A stretch of DNA of 64,000 nt from Acanthosepion pharaonis (lineage: Eukaryota > Mollusca > Cephalopoda > Sepiida > Sepiidae): positions 2,613,501-2,677,500 of the forward strand of contig CAHIKZ030005408.1 of NCBI GenBank assembly GCA_903632075.3, in the 5' to 3' direction. Position numbers and translations under genes: made by a program. Below are positions 1 to 9,879 of this stretch, piece by piece; positions within the stretch are counted from its first letter, which is position 1, and each line of letters starts with the position of its first letter. The notes under the pieces are model-generated. The model was given only the letters and a program-made list of their open reading frames with translations. It was not told the DNA's origin and made no database searches.

Positions 1-190
1 TTTCAATAGCAGCAGCAACTAAAATGTATATCACATGTAACTAGAAGGAAAAATAATGATATAATGAAGCTGTTAACTTTACACACTACCTTAAACAAAA
101 GGTTAGGAAGGAGACTCCCCTCAATGCTAGAATGAGTGATAATGATTAAAAATGGATTTAAGCAAATGAATTCTTTAGGTCTTAAAGATG
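1..190 (-). repeat. Interspersed repeat D, minus-strand copy, cut by window edge
   Basis: This segment is an inverted relative of 1310-1520; both share the TTAGTTGTTGCTGCT block, read here on the minus strand. A second minus copy lies at about 570-800, and plus copies at 1196-1525 and 54330-54560. I see no coding capacity and do not recognise the family. It is probably a non-autonomous retroelement. Confidence 0.55.
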
Positions 191-230
191 ATCCTTCATC
201 AGATCCTATAGACTGGTGCTACATAATAAC

Positions 231-543
231 TGATATGTCCTGGAAAGGGATATATTTGAACGAAGTAGCTACGTGGTTTTGGCTACTATAACCAAGTATA
301 ATATGGTAGCAGTAATCGTCGTAGTCGCAGGTAAGAAGTGTAGATCAATGGCATAGTCCAATGGGCGTCGTTATAGACTTAGCTCTCAGATTAAGGCTCT
401 TTACTGTCATACCTACACATCCATCAGTATTTATGACGGACACTAGCCAATCATATTCCAGTGAGGGGAACAGAGGTGTATGCATATTCCATTATATCAA
501 TCCAGTGAGGGGAACACAGGTGTATGCATATTCCATTATATCA
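231..543 (-). mobile_element. Solo LTR of an LTR retrotransposon, family 1
   Basis: On the minus strand the element starts TGATATAATG and ends GGACATATCA, so it has TG...CA termini with a short inverted repeat. It is flanked by an exact 5-bp duplication, ataac, at 226-230 and 544-548. A CCAAT-type ATTGG and a CATAAATA TATA-like box sit in promoter-like positions. It is homologous along its length to the plus-strand LTR at 25633-25886. A 44-bp internal duplication makes it longer (313 versus 254 bp). No internal retrotransposon region is present, so it is a recombination remnant (solo LTR). Confidence 0.85.
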
Positions 544-545
544 AT
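458..545. repeat. 44-bp tandem duplication inside the solo LTR
   Basis: Two 44-bp units, 458-501 and 502-545, differ at one base (cagagg versus cacagg). The homologous LTR at 25633 has a single unit, so the duplication is specific to this copy or subfamily. The outer edge of unit two runs two bases into the target-site duplication. Confidence 0.85.
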
Positions 546-569
546 AACAAACAGCTTTATCAAATAAAA

Positions 570-800
570 ACACATCACTTGAAAACTTCCAACAACAGTA
601 TAAATGGGTAGCACATTTAAAGAGAAAATAATGATATACTCAAGATGTTGGATACCACACTACCAGAAATAAAAGGTATGAATGGAAACTCCTATCAATC
701 CTAGAAAGAGAGATAACATTGGACTTGAGAAGTTTAATTTCCTGAAAAACTGCTTTAAGAAAAAGGTTTTATAAATTTCAACCACTATGAGGTAAATGAA
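570..800 (-). repeat. Interspersed repeat D, second minus-strand copy
   Basis: It carries the same blocks as 1-190 and, inverted, as 1310-1520, including a stretch related to AAACAGTTTTTCAAGAAAAT. It follows the first minus copy directly except for the solo LTR between them. No gene is seen. Confidence 0.5.
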
Positions 801-904
801 TACTGAATGTTTCCTGTAGGAAAATGGTTAATTTTAACATTACCATTAAAGTCAATACAATCTATACTAAAGCACACTATTTTATCTCTCAATTGTGTTT
901 CTGT

Positions 905-1195
905 CTTCAGACAGATCACAATAAGTAGGTCTCAGAATTCCATGACTGAAATTGGTAGATGTTCTATTCAAATAGTTTCTTCTCTTGCAATTCTCAATAG
1001 TGCAACTCACTTCTGATTTGTGTTCTTGTCAAATATGTTCCTCAAAAATTTAAATGCAATGCCATTCATCATCATCTGTCACCTTGAATCCTTTTCTTTT
1101 ATTGACTTCTGTTTCTTTCCTTTCTAGTAACCACTTGTATCTTAGTGGCTTTTACTATCTTGCTTGGGGTGAAATAAATAAAAAAAAAATAAAAA
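905..1195 (+). mobile_element. Jockey/CR1-like LINE, 3' end
   Basis: This 3'-terminal fragment resembles the fuller copies at 29815-30360 and 59040-59425. Shared landmarks are the degraded 'cttctcttgca ... tgcaactcacttctg' coding end, the block TTCCTCAAAAATTTAAATGCA, and the tail 'cttagtggctttta ... cttgcttggggtgaaat' followed by an A-rich end. Only the extreme C-terminus of the reverse-transcriptase ORF and the 3'UTR remain, with stops in all frames. Confidence 0.7.
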
Positions 1196-1525
1196 CAAAT
1201 TGATAAAATAAAGGCATGCTGAATTATATAATGGTAATGGGGAGATTAGCCATTTTCATACAGAAAATATTCAGAACTCATTGACCAAACAGGTAGCATT
1301 ACCATCTGTTGAAATTAATAAAATCTTTTTCTTAAACAGTTTTTCAAGAAAATAGATTTTCACAAATACATTATTATAGCTCTTTCTAATATCTATGGGA
1401 GTTTCCTTCTTAAACTTTTGCTCAAGTTAGTGTCGAAAGTTAACATCTTGATTATACCATTATTTATCTCCTAGATACATGTGCTATCCATTTTAGTTGT
1501 TGCTGCTACTGGAAGCTTTCAAGGG
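1196..1525 (+). repeat. Interspersed repeat D, plus-strand copy
   Basis: It begins right at the A-rich tail of the preceding LINE. The block 'cattgaccaaacag ... tgttgaaat' and the following TTTTTCTTAAACAGTTTTTC recur at 54400-54480 in the same orientation. The 3' half is the inverted mate of 1-190. No coding content is seen. Confidence 0.55.
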
Positions 1526-1944
1526 AAATAGTTTTTGTTTTTTTGGTAAAGTTTCTATTATAAATTACTGAAGCCTACTGAAACTTACTGCAGAGTGTTA
1601 CAATCATCACCTTTGAAGTGTGAATGTTAGAATTGAAGCAAAAATAAATTAAAAAAAAAACAACAGAACAGAGATAGGAAATCTTACAACTTACAACTGG
1701 AAGAAAAATTCTAATGTGGCATATTCAAATTTAAAGCGGTTATCGTTTGTTTCAACAAATACAACATTCCTTATCTCGTTAACAATTTAAAGATGTTTTC
1801 AATTGTTCAAATTTTCCTTAACAACTTTACTGTGTCAAAGACAGAATTATCTCATCTGAAGATTGCCAAAAGTTGAGAAAAACATTTTGATGATTAATAA
1901 ATATATGCACTCATTATAAACTAATTTATTTATTAATTATCAAC

Positions 1945-1977
<33 letters not shown>

Positions 1978-2424
1978 TGGAAACTTTTGAGCACATCTAA
2001 TATTACTTCAAAAGTTATTGTAGTGGATACTTCATATTTGAAAGTGATACCAAAATTTTTATTTATTAAACAGTGTATATTACATCATTCAGTCTGCTCA
2101 TAAGTAAATTGTTGTACATAAATATATATTTCTTAGATTCTGCATAAGGAACCAAGCACCTCATCTATTAAGGTGATGAAAATGTCAGATATTATCATGC
2201 AGTCAGCATTTTCATGATTTATTTTTATTCAGAATTATTAGAAGATTATGTAGAGAAATGTCAGATGACTTATGTCAGATTTTATCATGTAAGTTAATAT
2301 CTTTACAATAAACTTGATATTAATCAAATGATGTTGAAATCTTCAAGATATCAGTTATGTGCCATGTGTGATACATGCTTAGGCAATCTTGTATCTTTTG
2401 ATACATGACTGACGAGGCATTTTT
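1526..2424. other. Unassigned AT-rich sequence with a 27-nt poly(A)
   Basis: No gene or recognisable repeat is seen here. An uninterrupted A tract occupies 1951-1977. It could be a retroelement tail, but I find no element body attached to it. Confidence 0.5.
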
Positions 2425-2615
2425 TTTCCTTCAGTAGGTTGCCTTTTCCTCTGCGGTAACAGTCTGTCCTGCTATTTACCCATAGCTGGAGGGAAAAAAA
2501 GAGCATTCATACTTTTCCCAAGGGAAGCAAGTGAATGTAATGGATTTGACTGGAATTCGAACTCGGCTCTCCGATTTCTCAATCCAAGCTGCTATCCATT
2601 ACTCCACTCCACATA
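2425..2615 (-). mobile_element. tRNA-derived SINE (short form)
   Basis: Read on the minus strand, the head contains 'gtaatggatagcagc' (A-box region) and a good RNA polymerase III B box, GAGTTCGAATTCC. The body follows: 'ccttgggaaaagtatgaatg' and 'ctatgggtaaatagcaggaca'. This is the same body as at 51787-52047 and in the 5S-headed copies, but no 5S-like head is present here. Confidence 0.7.
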
Positions 2616-2791
2616 TTTATCATAATTATAGTAATTATGATAAATATACAATGTAAATTTTAGCTTTTAATACCAGTTTACATTAAGAATAGTTAATAAG
2701 TTATTTAGTTATGTGAGATTTTATTATTATGCATCTCATGAGTTGTTCATCATATAAATATATGTATCATTATTGATGTTTATGTTTTTTT

Positions 2792-2865
2792 AATTTCAGA
2801 TCTATAAAGATTGTCATTGGTTGCAATAAATTTCAGATCTATAAAGATTGTCACTGGTCTCAAGA
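2792..2865. repeat. 37-bp tandem duplication
   Basis: The block AATTTCAGATCTATAAAGAT occurs at 2792 and again at 2829, followed each time by a near-identical 'ttgtcattgg'/'ttgtcactgg'. It is a simple local duplication. Confidence 0.7.
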
Positions 2866-3111
2866 AAGACATAATTTTGAGAAAGAAACAAGATATTGTA
2901 AAGTTAATTGCAAAAAATTTGATTAGAGATCACAGAATAATCAGAAGGGAAACTAAAAATATTAGCAATATATGAATAAGAAAAATGGCTTTAAGACTGT
3001 GAGAAAATGAAAATTGATGGATTTGTTTTTTATGGCTTAACATTTTGCAGGTTATTTAAAGCCAGAAAATATTTTACGTTGTAAGAATTTTTTGGAGATA
3101 ATGATTTACTA

Positions 3112-3357
3112 ATGCAAGTCCTACTAATTAATCCATAGCTGAGGGGGAGGAAAAGTGGATTTATACCTTTTCCAAGGGTATTTGTGCATAAGTGAATATA
3201 AAAAAAATATGACTAAAATTGAAACTCAGCTCTCTGATCCAAGCTTACAGCACCTAGTATTCCCAAGTGATCACCCATCTAGGTAATGACCAGGTTCACT
3301 GTTGCTTCACTTCGATGATTGGACAAGACTCAATATTTCAATGTGATATGGCAGTAA
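3112..3357 (-). mobile_element. 5S-rRNA/tRNA composite SINE
   Basis: On the minus strand the first ~110 nt resemble the 5S rRNA gene: 'cacattgaaa', 'gaagtgaagcaac', 'cctggtcattacctagatgg' and 'gtgatcacttgggaatac' correspond in order to the 5S segments around box A, the intermediate element and box C. Then come 'cttggatcagagagctgag' and the tRNA-related body 'cccttggaaaaggtataaatcc', ending at 'cagctatggattaa'. The tRNA segment is shortened relative to 31396-31672. This is a fossil copy. Confidence 0.75.
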
Positions 3358-3727
3358 ACAATATAATAATCAAAAAAGAAGCTAAACATATTGGCAAGAT
3401 AAGAACAAGAAAAAATGGCTTTAAGAATGTCAGCAAACAAGAAATTAAAAGGTTAAAGTGAGGAAAGTGAATTGACTGACAAGAAAATATTTGAAAAAAA
3501 CGTTTGTGTAACCCCCAACCCCCCAAAAAAAGATATAGAATATTAAGAACATTGGCTAAAGATATAAAAGCAAGCATATTACCACACCTTTAAATAAACA
3601 TCACAAAGAGAAATGTGTAAGTTGGATGAATAAGTACATGAAAACTGATTTCTCAACAGTAATTTTAAGGGATTAATGTACAGGTACATTGGATGGATCT
3701 GGTCATTGTGCTTGACACAGTGACCAG

Positions 3728-4080
3728 ATTTCACTCGCTGGGGTAGACTGTTCTAATTCCATGTGCCATGTCTAATGAATGTCAGTTATCTTCTGTTAAT
3801 TCCCCTCTCCAAGTTCTCCACTGCCTTAACCAGGTATTGAACTCACACTCTTTGGGTCCTGTCACTGGATCTAACTAACGCCTTTATCCACTGTGCCATG
3901 TGTCCTTGAGGACATCTGTGTATGAATTTCTGGGTAAAAATAAAGTGAAATAAAGGGTTCAGTTCGATATTGCAACCACCTGAAGAAGGCTGGAGTATAC
4001 AACAGCCAAAGCATTGTGATAAATATGGCAACAAAGATGAGGATGATAGTCCAAGCAATGTAAATAGAGTAAAATTTATG
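3728..4080. mobile_element. tRNA-derived SINE, type II, inverted mosaic copy
   Basis: The left half (about 3728-3918) reads on the minus strand as a tRNA-like head: 'ggcacagtggataaaggc' (A box) and 'gagttcaatacc' (B box). The right half (3926-4080) is the family's 3' part on the plus strand: 'aaataaagggttcag', 'cctgaagaaggctgg', 'gatgaggatgatagtcc'. In the full-length copy at 5593-5919 both halves run in one direction, so this copy is head-to-head inverted. Confidence 0.7.
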
Positions 4081-4895
4081 TTTCTCAAAAGTTGGTACAG
4101 TACTTCTTGGATTATCTGGCCACCTTGGGACAGAGATCGAAAAAATATGTTTCGATAATTCAAATAATGGAATTCCTAAATTATTGAGAAACAAAGAAAA
4201 AAGTAATTTTCTAAAAGAAATTTAATATTTATATCATATTTTTTTCATGAAATAGATTGGTTTGATGCTTTGGCATGCAGGATCACTGATGTTCTTAGAT
4301 AATGTGTGCCAAAACATCAATCTGATGTATTTTAAAAAAGAAAAAAAATGTGATAATATAAATGTTAAATTCTCTCAAACATAACATTTTAAAACACTTT
4401 GTTCAAGGTTTTATCCAATATATTTTTTATGAAAAAATGCATCAATTTTTATCTGTTTCCAACTGGCCTCACATTTTTTTTTCTGCTGCTAACACCTGAA
4501 ACTAGATTAAAGTAGATGTATTTGAAAGGGTAGCTTTTGTTTGAAAGTGCAACCAGCTAAATATAATCATTGCTTCAGTGTTTGAAATTGGCTATTGGGG
4601 CGATTGAATTTTGACATGCGAAATATCATTATAACACTCCTCCTTTTCAATATTTTCCTTGTCTGAGATGAAATATTAGAATGGGTTTAACTGAAAAATG
4701 TTTGGATGGCTTCAATTTTTCTCTTCATTTCACCACCAGTTTTAATCAAAGCCTGGAATAACTCAAATCAATGAAGTATTGTATCAAGTTAAATGAAAAT
4801 TATTATAAGTTCTTGGACAAGATGTTTTTTGAGTGATATAGATCACAACTAAGACAACGCTTCTTCATATTCTACAATACTAATAGATCCACTTT

Positions 4896-5562
4896 TTTAT
4901 TTAATCATTTCATCTCAAGCAAGGCAATATAGCCACTAAGATGTAAGGGGTTACCGAATGTGAGATAATATGAGAAAAAGAAAACATTATTAAAGAGAGA
5001 GAACAATAAAAGAACGGTGATTAAGAAGACAGAAGATAATGATTGACATTGCATTTAAATTTTTGAAGGCCAAATTTGACTGGAAAGCAAGAAACTGGAA
5101 AAGAGTTCCATAAGTGAGAAGTGAGAGAGAAGAAACTGTTAGCATAGAACTTATGATTACATCTAGCCATTTCAAGTGTAAAATGAGATCTTGCTACCAA
5201 TCTAGTACTGCACTTAAATTCATAAAGTCAAGGTACCATAGTGGAAAGTTCATCAGAACAATTACCATGAAAATATTTATAGAAAAGGCACAGGGAAGCT
5301 ATGTAATGACAGTGGGAAAGTGACTAAAGCTGAGATGCCAGGTCGGACCATTGACATTGTAAATTCTTGCTTGTATTTTAGCAAGAATCTCTAAATACAT
5401 AGTAGAAGCACCAGACCAGATGTGGCAGCAATATCCAATGCATGCCTAAATGGTAGATTTATAAATGTGTAAGTTAGATTCTGGTGCAAAATATTGTCTA
5501 GCACAACACAGTGAACCAACTTTCCTAGCAGCAGACCTAGCAATTGATTCAATAGAATCTTT
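4896..5562 (-). pseudogene. Jockey/CR1-like LINE, C-terminal reverse-transcriptase ORF and 3' end, degraded
   Basis: On the minus strand it begins in the post-catalytic part of the ORF: 'SIARSAARKVGSL', then 'LHIYKSTIRHALDIAA', the equivalent of the YKS-IRP--E-C-HIW stretch of better copies. It continues through 'VTFPLS', degraded equivalents of the 'FFPRT-LWN-LP' block, and the 3'UTR. It ends at the family tail 'catctcaagcaaggcaatat' (plus strand) at 4911. Many stops and frameshifts make it dead. The ORF start, endonuclease and YADD core are absent, as expected for a 5'-truncated insertion. Confidence 0.75.
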
Positions 5563-5592
5563 TTCACTTCATATCAATAGAATTTTTCTATT

Positions 5593-5919
5593 GATCCACT
5601 GTGCCATGTGTCCTTGAGGACAGTGGATAAAGGCGTTGGTTAGATCCAGTGACAGGACCCAAAGAGTGTGAGTTCAATACCCAGTTAAGGCAGTGGAGAA
5701 CTTTCAGAGGGAAATTAGCAGGAGATAACTGATAACTGACATCCATCAAACATGGCACGTGGAACTAGAACAGTCTACCCCAGTGAGCGAAATAAAGGGT
5801 TCAGTTCAAAATTCCAGCCACCTGAAGAAGGCCGGAGCGTACAATGGCCGAAATGCTGTGATAAAGATGGCGACAGATATGACGACATTAGTCCGAATAA
5901 TGTAAATAATGTAAATATA
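5593..5919 (+). mobile_element. tRNA-derived SINE, type II, near full length
   Basis: In order: a tRNA-like head with 'cagtggataaaggcg' (A-box region) and 'gagttcaatacccag' (B box); a linker 'gaactagaacagtctacccc'; 'gaaataaagggttcag'; and a hairpin-forming core 'cctgaagaaggccgg ... ggccgaaatgctgt'. The tail is 'gacattagtccgaataatg'. This is the best reference copy for the partial copies at 3728, 18782, 39175 and 52361. There is no ORF; pol III transcription is expected from the boxes. Confidence 0.75.
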
Positions 5920-8900
5920 TTTTAAATAAGGCAAGACTGAAGACTCAAGAGTAAGAACATTTTTTTCTGAACATAATTACTGTAAAACTTGTAAACATTA
6001 GTATAAGATTACTATTTTACTCTTATATTAAGGTTTCCTTTGTCTAACTTGACAGAGAACTGTAGAGATTACTCCACTTGTCAGGATACCACTAGGTGAC
6101 ATTGTATTCAGGACTATAAAAGAAAAAATCATAAATCCTCTTTCTTGTTATAGAATGTGGTAGCAACAAGAAAAGTCTCAGGGAGACTTCTTTCCTTGGG
6201 AAAGCTGGCTACTTAATTTCACCCAACCACATGGTGCACTCATACACTTCCTTCCTTTTTCTAAGTTGTTTATCTATGTATGCACCCAAATATTATTTTC
6301 TCTACTTTTCTGACCTATGTCGTCCTTTATAAAAATAAACGCATATACTTTATGTTGAATTAATTTCTTTTGAGAATGTTACATTTGTTTTGAAAGTTTT
6401 TAACCTCTTCCTACAACAAGTATCCAAATTCACAGCCCTTCACAATGTCTGCTACAAACTTGTGACCAACAACAATAATATAATTTGGAAGTCTTCATCC
6501 TCATTCTTTAACAAGTTGTAACAAACTTCCTTTAACAGAATCATTAAAAATTCATATTCCCATTCAAACAAAAATGTAAATCTCATATAGAGATTTCAAG
6601 TTAATGAAAGTTATGATACACGAGATAAATAATTATACTTGATTTTATTGTAGAAAATACTTTTAATATTTCAGCCAATATTCAATTTTTGTGAGGTTAA
6701 ATTTTAAATTAACCCTTATCAGTATTTCAATAATTGCAATATTTACACTATTTACATTTGGATGAGGACAATAATCTCAATGTAAATCGTGTAAATAATG
6801 ATAACTCCTCATCCAAGAAATTCAGATAGAAATAACTGCAAATGTGACAAAAAAATCCATTTTACTGTAATTTTAATTCATTCATTAGGTGTGTATCAGT
6901 AATTTGACATAGAAAAAAAAACTTTGATATGGAAGAAAATTTTTAATCTTAAACTTTTTAATGACATCTTATGTATGTGTATGATATATACTTTAGTTTG
7001 ATTCAATGATTTATTTAACAATAAAATTAAAAATATCACATGATTTATTTTTTTACACCAGTATTGTATACAATATATGTAGGCACCTCCACTGATTCAT
7101 TAAAATATTAGTATATCATGATGAAAAAAATGCCCCAAACTTAATAAAAACAAAGTTTTATCATGAAAATCTTTGTTATTAAGAGGAAAGATCAAAGGAT
7201 TTTTTATTAAATTATATTTTTTGATCCTTTTTAGAATATTTGAAATTTTGATTGAAAATCTTGTTTTTCTTGCTTCAGCAAGGGGCTAAAGATTAGCAAG
7301 AAATTTTAATGTCTTTTTGACAGTGAAAAATACATTGATTTGGAAATTGTTGCAAAACTCAACTGTCAGATTTTAATAAAACTTTCAGGACTTTTTCACA
7401 AAGGAATGAAATTATTTTAAAAATGTTTTTAGCAAATGTTGGTAAGAAGTTTGTTTTTTTTACATCTGTTATCCATCAGAAATGTTTTCATTTTTTCATT
7501 TTTTAAATAGAATATTTTATAAAGTTTTAATCTTTTAAATTTGTGTATTACTTTGTCCTGGTTAGGTGATACTGCTATTAAGTAAAACTATATTTACTAA
7601 TCATAAATAGAAAAGCTTAGTACAATTCATTGACCAATATTTTAAATGGAATTTTGAAATTTTTGTTTGTGTGTATAAGCATGCCAATTTTTGTAAATAC
7701 AGACGTTCATACACAATATTATCAGAAAATAAATGTGATAACTATAGTAATTTTAAAGCCAAAGTACCTAAAATTCAATAAAACATTAGATTATGGAGAA
7801 TATTTTCCTAAACTTTTAAGATTACTGAGTAGTTAAAAATTATATAAAAAAAGGCATTCACATTATATTTCTCTAGTAAATTTTACAGATATGTCCACCT
7901 TAGGAAAAACATTAGATAAACATCTGTCAAAATCTTAAACAGCTACTACTCAACTGCCATGCATTTCTGCTGTATTTTTTTTAAACTAAAAAGAAGTAAC
8001 ATTTGTTTAAGATTAATAACACCTTAAATCAACTTGCTCAAATAAAGTTTCAGAAAGTATATTTTATTTTTGAAAGATTTTTTTTAATAAAGAGAATTAC
8101 ATTGTCATGAAAGATGGCTAAAAATGGGGCTAAAATCTGCAATTTCAAAACGAAAACTTAAGTTTTGAAGCATGGCAAAGTATTTTGTTTATTGGAAATA
8201 TTTAATCTATATTAGCTTGAAATTAAATCTATAAAAGATTCAAGAAAGATTTTTCATAATTAAAAATTCATTCGGTGTCACGAATCTGTGGAGGTATGGA
8301 TTTATTTACATTAGGTAAGGGCTATAATTATTACATTATAGTTTTTTAATTGTGGTGGCGAGATTGGTGGATTTGACTGAGGTTTTTTTTATACAAAAAA
8401 ATTATCTATCTCATATTGGTTGTTATGACTTTTCCCAACAAACATTTGTCTTTTCTTTTTTTTTTTACTTTTTTAAATCTAATCGTCTTAACTACAATGT
8501 GAAGTCTATGGAAGTAGTTACTGTGCATAAAAATAGAACCCTTTATCTTCAGGCAATCCAGAAAATTGTGCAACTAAATTTATTGTATTTTTAAATACAT
8601 TCATAGGAAGACGATTTGAAAAGTTATAAAGAAAAAATACAAAACAAATCAAAATAAAAATAAAATCAATAAATGATCGAAAGAATATATCTGAATTGAA
8701 TCTAAAAGTAAAAATATCAGTAAGAAGAGTAAAAACGACTCTTAAAAACCTATCGTTTAATAATGAATAAAAAAATGTTTAATTCTGCCTTGTTAAAGTG
8801 AAAAACAAAACAGAATCCAATTTTAAAACTTGAGCAAGATTGTATTGATTTAGATTAGAATAATTTGATCGCACTTTCATCGCAAAATTTAAAAGACCTG

Positions 8901-8950
8901 CAAGTAGCGAAAAGAGCGGTCGGGTATTTTCTTTCCCAACCTTTTTTTTT

Positions 8951-8984
<34 letters not shown>

Positions 8985-9830
8985 CAATTACCCTGTTGAT
9001 GCCAGATTAACTGCCAATGACATCAACATGGGAATAATATCCATTGACAACATCACTTGTTTACACAACTGATCGTTACTTTTAGTTTTTTTTTTTACGA
9101 TTATTACTAATCCCGAATAACAGATCCTCTCTAAAAAGTGTTTTCATGGGTCATATGTGATTTATTTTAAGTTAAATCTTCTTTACTCGCAAAAAGGCGG
9201 ACTGACACAGAGATGCAATGACAGTGTATAACTGTAATAAAAACAAAATGTTCAACATGTGGTAATTCGGCAGTGATTTCTATGGAAGAACAACAGGAGA
9301 ATAATTGAATCACAAGGTTACTGTGTTTAACAACTGCTCTCCCTCCCACAAGATTTATTTTAATATTAAAAAATGTTGAATAAATTAACACCACCATCAC
9401 AAATAAAAAAGCACAGATCGCAAGAACTGTATTTTAGTTGTTGCTGACTATGTGCAATAATAGACCTTTGTCTTAAAGTGCAAAGTTTTTCTTGAAAAGC
9501 ATAGAAATTGTATATTCGCATGAATTGAATTTTTAAATTCATACAATAATGGACACGTCGAAGTTAAGCACTAAAAAAAAAAAAAACTATATTTCTTCAA
9601 ATGGTAAAAAAAAATCTACCCACATGTACAAGTTCATGCATTATTTTTTTTAAATGCATGGTTCAATCTTCTTAGTCATTTTATTTTTAACAGATACACA
9701 CGCAAAAAAAAAAAATCAATAATCGCTTCAAGTTTAAAAACACGTGAAACAAAGATTGCACATGCATACCATATGCATTTCAAGCTTAAAAAACTGTTCA
9801 AATGAAAAAGAAAAAAACGTATCTACTTAC
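5920..9830. other. Quiet AT-rich sequence, probably UNC80 intron 2
   Basis: This stretch lies directly downstream of UNC80 exon 2 on the minus strand, so its right part should be intron. I found no convincing exon, no LINE or SINE, and no long open frame with family similarity. It contains scattered A/T runs and one GT microsatellite. I looked for an exon continuing UNC80 after the Cys-Val of exon 2 and did not find one. Confidence 0.45.
8942..8983. repeat. poly(T) plus (GT)n microsatellite
   Basis: A run of 14 T is followed by about 14 GT repeats, uninterrupted, in otherwise quiet sequence. Confidence 0.95.
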
Positions 9831-9879
9831 CACACAGGAAGATTCAATAACCTTGCCGAGCTTAGGTCGTATGAACAAG
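9831..9879 (-). CDS. UNC80: UNC80 coding exon 2 (49-nt microexon)
   Basis: The exon reads C + 16 codons = LFIRPKLGKVIESSCV. It is bounded by acceptor 'ccggcaacag' (AG at 9881-9880) and donor 'gtaagt' at 9830-9825. The leading C completes the split codon AG|C left by exon 1, giving Ser, so the joined protein reads WRQT-S-LFIRPKLGK. Vertebrate UNC80 continues after WRQTS as AFLRPKLGKQYEASCV, the same pattern at 11 of 16 positions. UNC80 is the large HEAT-repeat scaffold of the NALCN-UNC79-UNC80 sodium-leak channel complex at neuronal membranes; this stretch is near its N-terminus. The exon ends in phase 0. It is too short to find by ORF length; identity rests on sequence, phase and both splice sites. 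Confidence 0.88.

Noticed and set aside
5820..5870. Hammerhead-ribozyme-like CUGAAGA...GAAAC in the type II SINE core
   Set aside because: There is an extra A between the CUGANGA box and stem II, and no cleavage-site stem (UH plus stems I and III) can be drawn. The similarity is limited to two short boxes.
1..9830. UNC80 exon 3
   Set aside because: I searched the minus strand for the peptide following SSCV (expected a Phe-Glu-x-Val-Leu-Val-Glu-Asn-type start with AG acceptor) and found nothing convincing; it may lie beyond the window.
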